Position numbers and translations under genes: made by a program | Part shown: in pieces, positions 61,066 to 64,000 of the stretch | How positions within the stretch are numbered: position 1 is the stretch's first letter | Layout: the number at the start of each line of letters is the position of its first letter | Notes under the pieces: model-generated | Told to the model about the DNA's origin: nothing | Seen by the model: only the letters and a program-made list of their open reading frames with translations | Database searches by the model: none | Assembly (NCBI GenBank): GCA_021604565.1 | Contig: BQJF01000003.1 | Coordinates: 1-64,000 of the forward strand | Length of the DNA: 64,000 nt | Direction of reading: 5' to 3' | DNA from: Minwuia thermotolerans | GTDB lineage: Bacteria > Pseudomonadota > Alphaproteobacteria > Minwuiales > Minwuiaceae

Positions 61066-63920
61066 CTTATAGTCCAACTTATAGCGAATAGTACTTTTCG
61101 CCCCACTTCTTGTTGAAGGCGGGCTTCGATCTCAGCGATCATGGCGTCGCGTTTTTCGTAAATCTTGTCCTCGACCTCAAAAATATTCTGACGAAGTCGG
61201 CGTTTGGATTTTTCAATCTCATGAATTTCGGTTTGGATTTCATGCTGGCGCTGAGGATCGTTAGATGCGCGCATCTCGCGCTTCAGGTCTCGTTCGCGGC
61301 TCTTGGCATCGACCAGCTCTTTCTCGGCCTGCGCGACGAGGTCATCTGCCCAGCCATCGAGCTTTTTTGATTCCTCGATCATCCATTCAGATTTTCGTTT
61401 TTGCACATCTGCGAGGATAGCTTCCTCGGCTTCCGAAATTGCGGCTTGCATACTGTCTGGCGTCGCCACTGCCTTATCAGTTACGTCATCGACTGGTAGG
61501 TCGAACAGCCGCCGCGCGGCACTCTCGGGCAATTCTTGTCCGTCATCAGTGCGGGCGACGATAATGATGTGGTCCTGGTCATCTGAGCCACGTACTGACA
61601 ATTTGTGTACGAGAGCCGTTCCGCTGGTGCCGACAAAAGGCTCTAGCGCGGCGGCCTTGGCGGGCCAGTTTGTGTAATCGAGAGTGAGCGATGCGCCAAT
61701 GAGGGGGCGATCAGCCGCGCGCTCAAGTACGTGTTGGGCTAGGGGGTGTCCGAGCCGGTAGCGGTGGCCTTCCAGCCCTTCCTTGCGCAGGAAGTAGCCG
61801 CCGACAGGCGCTTCGACGCCATCAATCGCCTGCTTCAGCGTGAAGGTGTGGTGGCCATCGTCGAAGCTCGCCCGCTTGCCAAGCTCATGCTTGGTCAGCG
61901 CCCAGAGCAATGTCGTGTAGCGGTCGAGATAGGCGCTTGCCTTCTCCATATTCATCTTAAGACGGTCATGCACCTCAGCGTCGAAATGCTCGAGCAGTTT
62001 TTGGCGCGTATTGTCCATGGTTTCCGCGATCTGCTCATCCATTTCTGTGCGCAGCGTCTCAAAGGCGGTTTCGATTTCATCAGGCGTTCGACAGCTTTGA
62101 TAGATCTTTGAAATGCGGCGCTCAAAATCGACGCCGGATTCGATTGATCCAAGCACCTCGTCGCTCGCGCCGAAGACACCATTGAACAGTTGGAACTTCT
62201 CTGAAAGGAGTTCGAACACACGCTGGTCTGCGGCATTGTTCCGGTTAAGGAAGTTGACCACCACCACATCATGCTTCTGACCATACCGGTGGCAGCGGCC
62301 TATGCGTTGTTCGATCCGTTGCGGGTTCCAAGGCAGGTCATAGTTCACAACCATGGAACAGAACTGCAAATTGATGCCTTCCGCTGCCGCCTCTGTTGCG
62401 ATCATGATTTTTGCGTGGTTGCGGAAATGATCGACCAGCGCCGCACGCATATCTGCTGTGCGTGAGCCGGTGACCTTGTCGGTCCCGGCATGGGTTGCCT
62501 TCCATTGCTCGTAAATGGCTTTCGACTGCTCATCGGCGTTCGAGCCATTGAAGAGGACGATGTCGCCCGCATAGCCATTCTCTGACAACAGACGGAGGAG
62601 ATAATCCTGAGTGCGCCGGGACTCAGTGAAGATGATCGTCTTCTGTGCGGCTCCCAGCTCGTCGGCTTTGTCAAAACCAGCCGCCAATGCTGTCAGAAGC
62701 GATTTGCCTTTGGCGTTTTCGGTAATCGAAACAGCTAGGTCTTTAAAGCGTCGAAGCTCTGCAATCTCTTCTTCAATAACGGCAATGTCATCCTCAGACA
62801 GCAATTCGGGCGGCGTCTCGTCATCCACCCATTCTTCTGCCGTTTCCTCAAACCCATCATAATCTTCTTCAATATCGTCAGGGATGAGGTCTTCGAGATT
62901 GTTCTTAAGCGCCGCATCATCTTTCAACTGACGCTCGAGCTTATTCGCTAGTGAATTCAACGCGCCCGCAATGGCGAAAGTCGATGACGCCAGCAGCTTG
63001 CGCAGAATAAGCGTCATGAGCGTGCGTTGGCTGGATGGCAGCGCCGCTAGGGTCGGTCTTTGTAGATACTCTGAGACGAAATCGTAGAGCTTTTGCTCTT
63101 CCGGGCCAGGGACGAATTCTTGGGTGATCGGGATACGGTTCGTGTAGCGAATATACTCCAGCACCTGGCGGCGGAGTGTCCGATGGCAGATCGGTTCGAG
63201 ACGCGCTTTTAGTTCATCAAACTGACCATCGCCAAGCCGGGCATATTGCGCGCGAAAACTTTTGGCATCACCGAATGCATAATCATCAATGATGCTGACC
63301 AGTCCATAGAGCTCCATCAGAGAATTTTGGAGTGGTGTCGCTGTTAACAGGATCTTTGGAACATTGCCGAAAGCAGTCTTCAGCGCACGTCCCACTTTAT
63401 TGTCAGGTCGATAGACATTTCTGAGGCGGTGAGCTTCGTCGATAACGACCAGGTCCCACGGCGTGACCATCAATTCGTCTGCATGGCGCGCGGCAAATTG
63501 GAACGAACAAATCACAATGGCGGGTTGTTCAAATGGTCGATGTCCGCCGTCCTTGATGATCTTCTTGTAATTACGCGACTCGATAATGAAGCTCGGCAGG
63601 AAGAACTTTTCTTCGATTTCCTGGGCCCATTGCTTGCGAAGGCTCGCAGGGCCCACAATCAGGATACGCCGTTTTCCCTCAGTCCACTTCTGAGAAAGCA
63701 CCAAGCCCGCTTCGATCGTTTTGCCGAGACCAACCTCATCGGCAAGGATCGCGCCTTTCGAAAGCGGGGACTTAAAAGCGAATAGGGCGGCCTCAACCTG
63801 GTGCGGGTTTAAGTCGACTTGCGCATCGAACAATGTACCCGCCATTTTCTCAGCATCCGCAACCGAATGACGGCGCAGCAGCTCGTGAGCGAACAGTTTC
63901 GAGTGATAGTCGGTGATCAT
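61062..63920 (-). CDS. SNF2/HepA-like helicase
   Basis: 952 aa. SF2 helicase of the SNF2/RapA branch: Walker A DEVGLGKT at 61-68 in ILADEVGLGKTIEAGL, DEAH at 161-164 (LVVIDEAHRLRN), motif III TATPLQN, and motif VI RIEQRIGRCHRYGQKHDV. A long C-terminal coiled coil (about 830-940, ERDLKREMRA and IEKSKRRLRQN) resembles the tail of helicase-related proteins in defence islands. Moves along double-stranded DNA using ATP. First complete gene of the operon; a GGGGG ribosome site precedes the ATG. Confidence 0.9.
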   Translation of the reverse strand: MITDYHSKLFAHELLRRHSVADAEKMAGTLFDAQVDLNPHQVEAALFAFKSPLSKGAILADEVGLGKTIEAGLVLSQKWTEGKRRILIVGPASLRKQWAQEIEEKFFLPSFIIESRNYKKIIKDGGHRPFEQPAIVICSFQFAARHADELMVTPWDLVVIDEAHRLRNVYRPDNKVGRALKTAFGNVPKILLTATPLQNSLMELYGLVSIIDDYAFGDAKSFRAQYARLGDGQFDELKARLEPICHRTLRRQVLEYIRYTNRIPITQEFVPGPEEQKLYDFVSEYLQRPTLAALPSSQRTLMTLILRKLLASSTFAIAGALNSLANKLERQLKDDAALKNNLEDLIPDDIEEDYDGFEETAEEWVDDETPPELLSEDDIAVIEEEIAELRRFKDLAVSITENAKGKSLLTALAAGFDKADELGAAQKTIIFTESRRTQDYLLRLLSENGYAGDIVLFNGSNADEQSKAIYEQWKATHAGTDKVTGSRTADMRAALVDHFRNHAKIMIATEAAAEGINLQFCSMVVNYDLPWNPQRIEQRIGRCHRYGQKHDVVVVNFLNRNNAADQRVFELLSEKFQLFNGVFGASDEVLGSIESGVDFERRISKIYQSCRTPDEIETAFETLRTEMDEQIAETMDNTRQKLLEHFDAEVHDRLKMNMEKASAYLDRYTTLLWALTKHELGKRASFDDGHHTFTLKQAIDGVEAPVGGYFLRKEGLEGHRYRLGHPLAQHVLERAADRPLIGASLTLDYTNWPAKAAALEPFVGTSGTALVHKLSVRGSDDQDHIIIVARTDDGQELPESAARRLFDLPVDDVTDKAVATPDSMQAAISEAEEAILADVQKRKSEWMIEESKKLDGWADDLVAQAEKELVDAKSRERDLKREMRASNDPQRQHEIQTEIHEIEKSKRRLRQNIFEVEDKIYEKRDAMIAEIEARLQQEVGRKVLFAISWTIR

Positions 63921-63934
63921 GCTCGCCCCCTTAA

Positions 63935-64000
63935 TTATGGCTTCTCAGCCTTGTTTGAACCTGTCTTCTGGTCCTCTATCCATTCGTCGATCTCACCTTT
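63935..64000 (-). CDS. AlpA-like regulator, C-terminal end (partial)
   Basis: Only the last 21 codons are in the window: KGEIDEWIEDQKTGSNK and a short tail before TAA. The EIDEWIE segment resembles the end of AlpA/excisionase-type helix-turn-helix proteins, which usually finish with a W-x-x-x-E-I-x-x-W-I pattern. It ends 14 bases before the SNF2 gene, so it may be its operon leader and regulator. Too short to be sure. Confidence 0.5.
   Translation of the reverse strand, partial: KGEIDEWIEDQKTGSNKAEKP

Larger units (their letters stand above)
31914..64000. mobile_element. Integrative conjugative element-like island (left end and body, right end outside window)
   Basis: Starts at the break in the carboxyltransferase gene, where GC-rich catabolic sequence changes to AT-richer DNA. 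Contents: tyrosine recombinase at the very edge, defence-type cargo, a full trb mating-pore cluster with DUF736/DUF2274/DUF2285 companions, and a restriction-type operon still running at the window edge. No coupling protein or relaxase and no second attachment site are in view. Exact left boundary lies between about 31914 and 32040. Confidence 0.85.

Noticed and set aside
54032-63920. Assigning the operon to DISARM or BREX
   Set aside because: No DUF1998 (DrmB) or PLD (DrmC) gene for DISARM, and no PglZ or BrxC for BREX, is present in the window.
1-64000. CRISPR arrays
   Set aside because: No regularly spaced direct repeats were seen anywhere; the only short phased repeats are the three GGACCAA copies at the island end.

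Overview
The window reads as alphaproteobacterial chromosome: GC-rich, with genes of typical alphaproteobacterial families (PaiB, DUF3179, leucine dehydrogenase-like, GMC, enolase-superfamily and SDR enzymes). It opens inside the 3' end of a 5S rRNA. From about 31.9 kb to the right edge it is occupied by an integrated, visibly AT-richer mobile island carrying the DUF736/DUF2274/DUF2285 genes usual in alphaproteobacterial integrative conjugative elements (ICEs).

Region by region. 1-12.2 kb is chromosomal housekeeping and catabolism: 5S rRNA end, FkbM-type methyltransferase, small HIG1-like membrane protein, cobalamin adenosyltransferase, DNA-3-methyladenine glycosylase I, a lipoprotein sugar dehydrogenase, ArsR regulator, NIPSNAP protein, PaiB-like protein with a phosphodiesterase-type hydrolase, a leucine dehydrogenase-like enzyme, a DUF3179 protein, a lipase-like hydrolase, and a HAD/MaoC/enoyl-CoA hydratase run. 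A tRNA-Val(GAC) at 12.3 kb is followed by a small scar (12.4-14.0 kb) with a beheaded parA, a ribbon-helix-helix partner, small unknown proteins and an IS transposase tail. 14.2-19.5 kb holds alcohol/acid catabolism (HIBADH-type oxidoreductase; GMC oxidoreductase, enolase-superfamily dehydratase and aldehyde dehydrogenase in one operon). 19.8-24.1 kb is an overlapping three-gene sensory operon: cytoplasmic receiver-kinase, periplasmic ligand-binding lipoprotein and membrane Cache kinase. 24.2-30.8 kb is a MarR-linked catabolic cluster of SDRs, a hydrolase, an enolase-superfamily enzyme, a carboxymuconolactone decarboxylase-like protein and a GST. It ends in a biotin-dependent carboxyltransferase gene that has lost its 5' third.

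That loss marks the island's left end. A tyrosine recombinase sits directly behind the break, so the island appears to be inserted within the carboxyltransferase gene; the missing part should lie beyond the right edge. Island cargo in order: an SbcD-like nuclease and SMC-like ATPase pair; a zinc-hook ABC ATPase resembling the anticodon nuclease RloC/PrrC; a RES toxin with its Xre-type antitoxin; a complete IncP-type trb mating-pore cluster without a coupling protein or relaxase in view; a DUF6499/DUF2285 protein; an exonuclease I-like protein that needs a non-AUG start; and a tightly coupled operon of AlpA-like regulator end, SNF2 helicase, PUA/ASCH-like protein, large type III Mod-like methyltransferase and type III Res-like helicase-nuclease.

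The last operon is the best candidate for an unusual system: a type III-like modification/restriction pair with two added components, an SNF2 motor and a possible modified-base reader. Its methyltransferase carries one in-frame TAG that separates the DPPY catalytic motif from the SAM-binding motif, so either the system is switched off here or the amber codon is read through. The SbcCD-like plus RloC-like trio is a second candidate, a DNA-damage-triggered tRNA-cleaving defence module.
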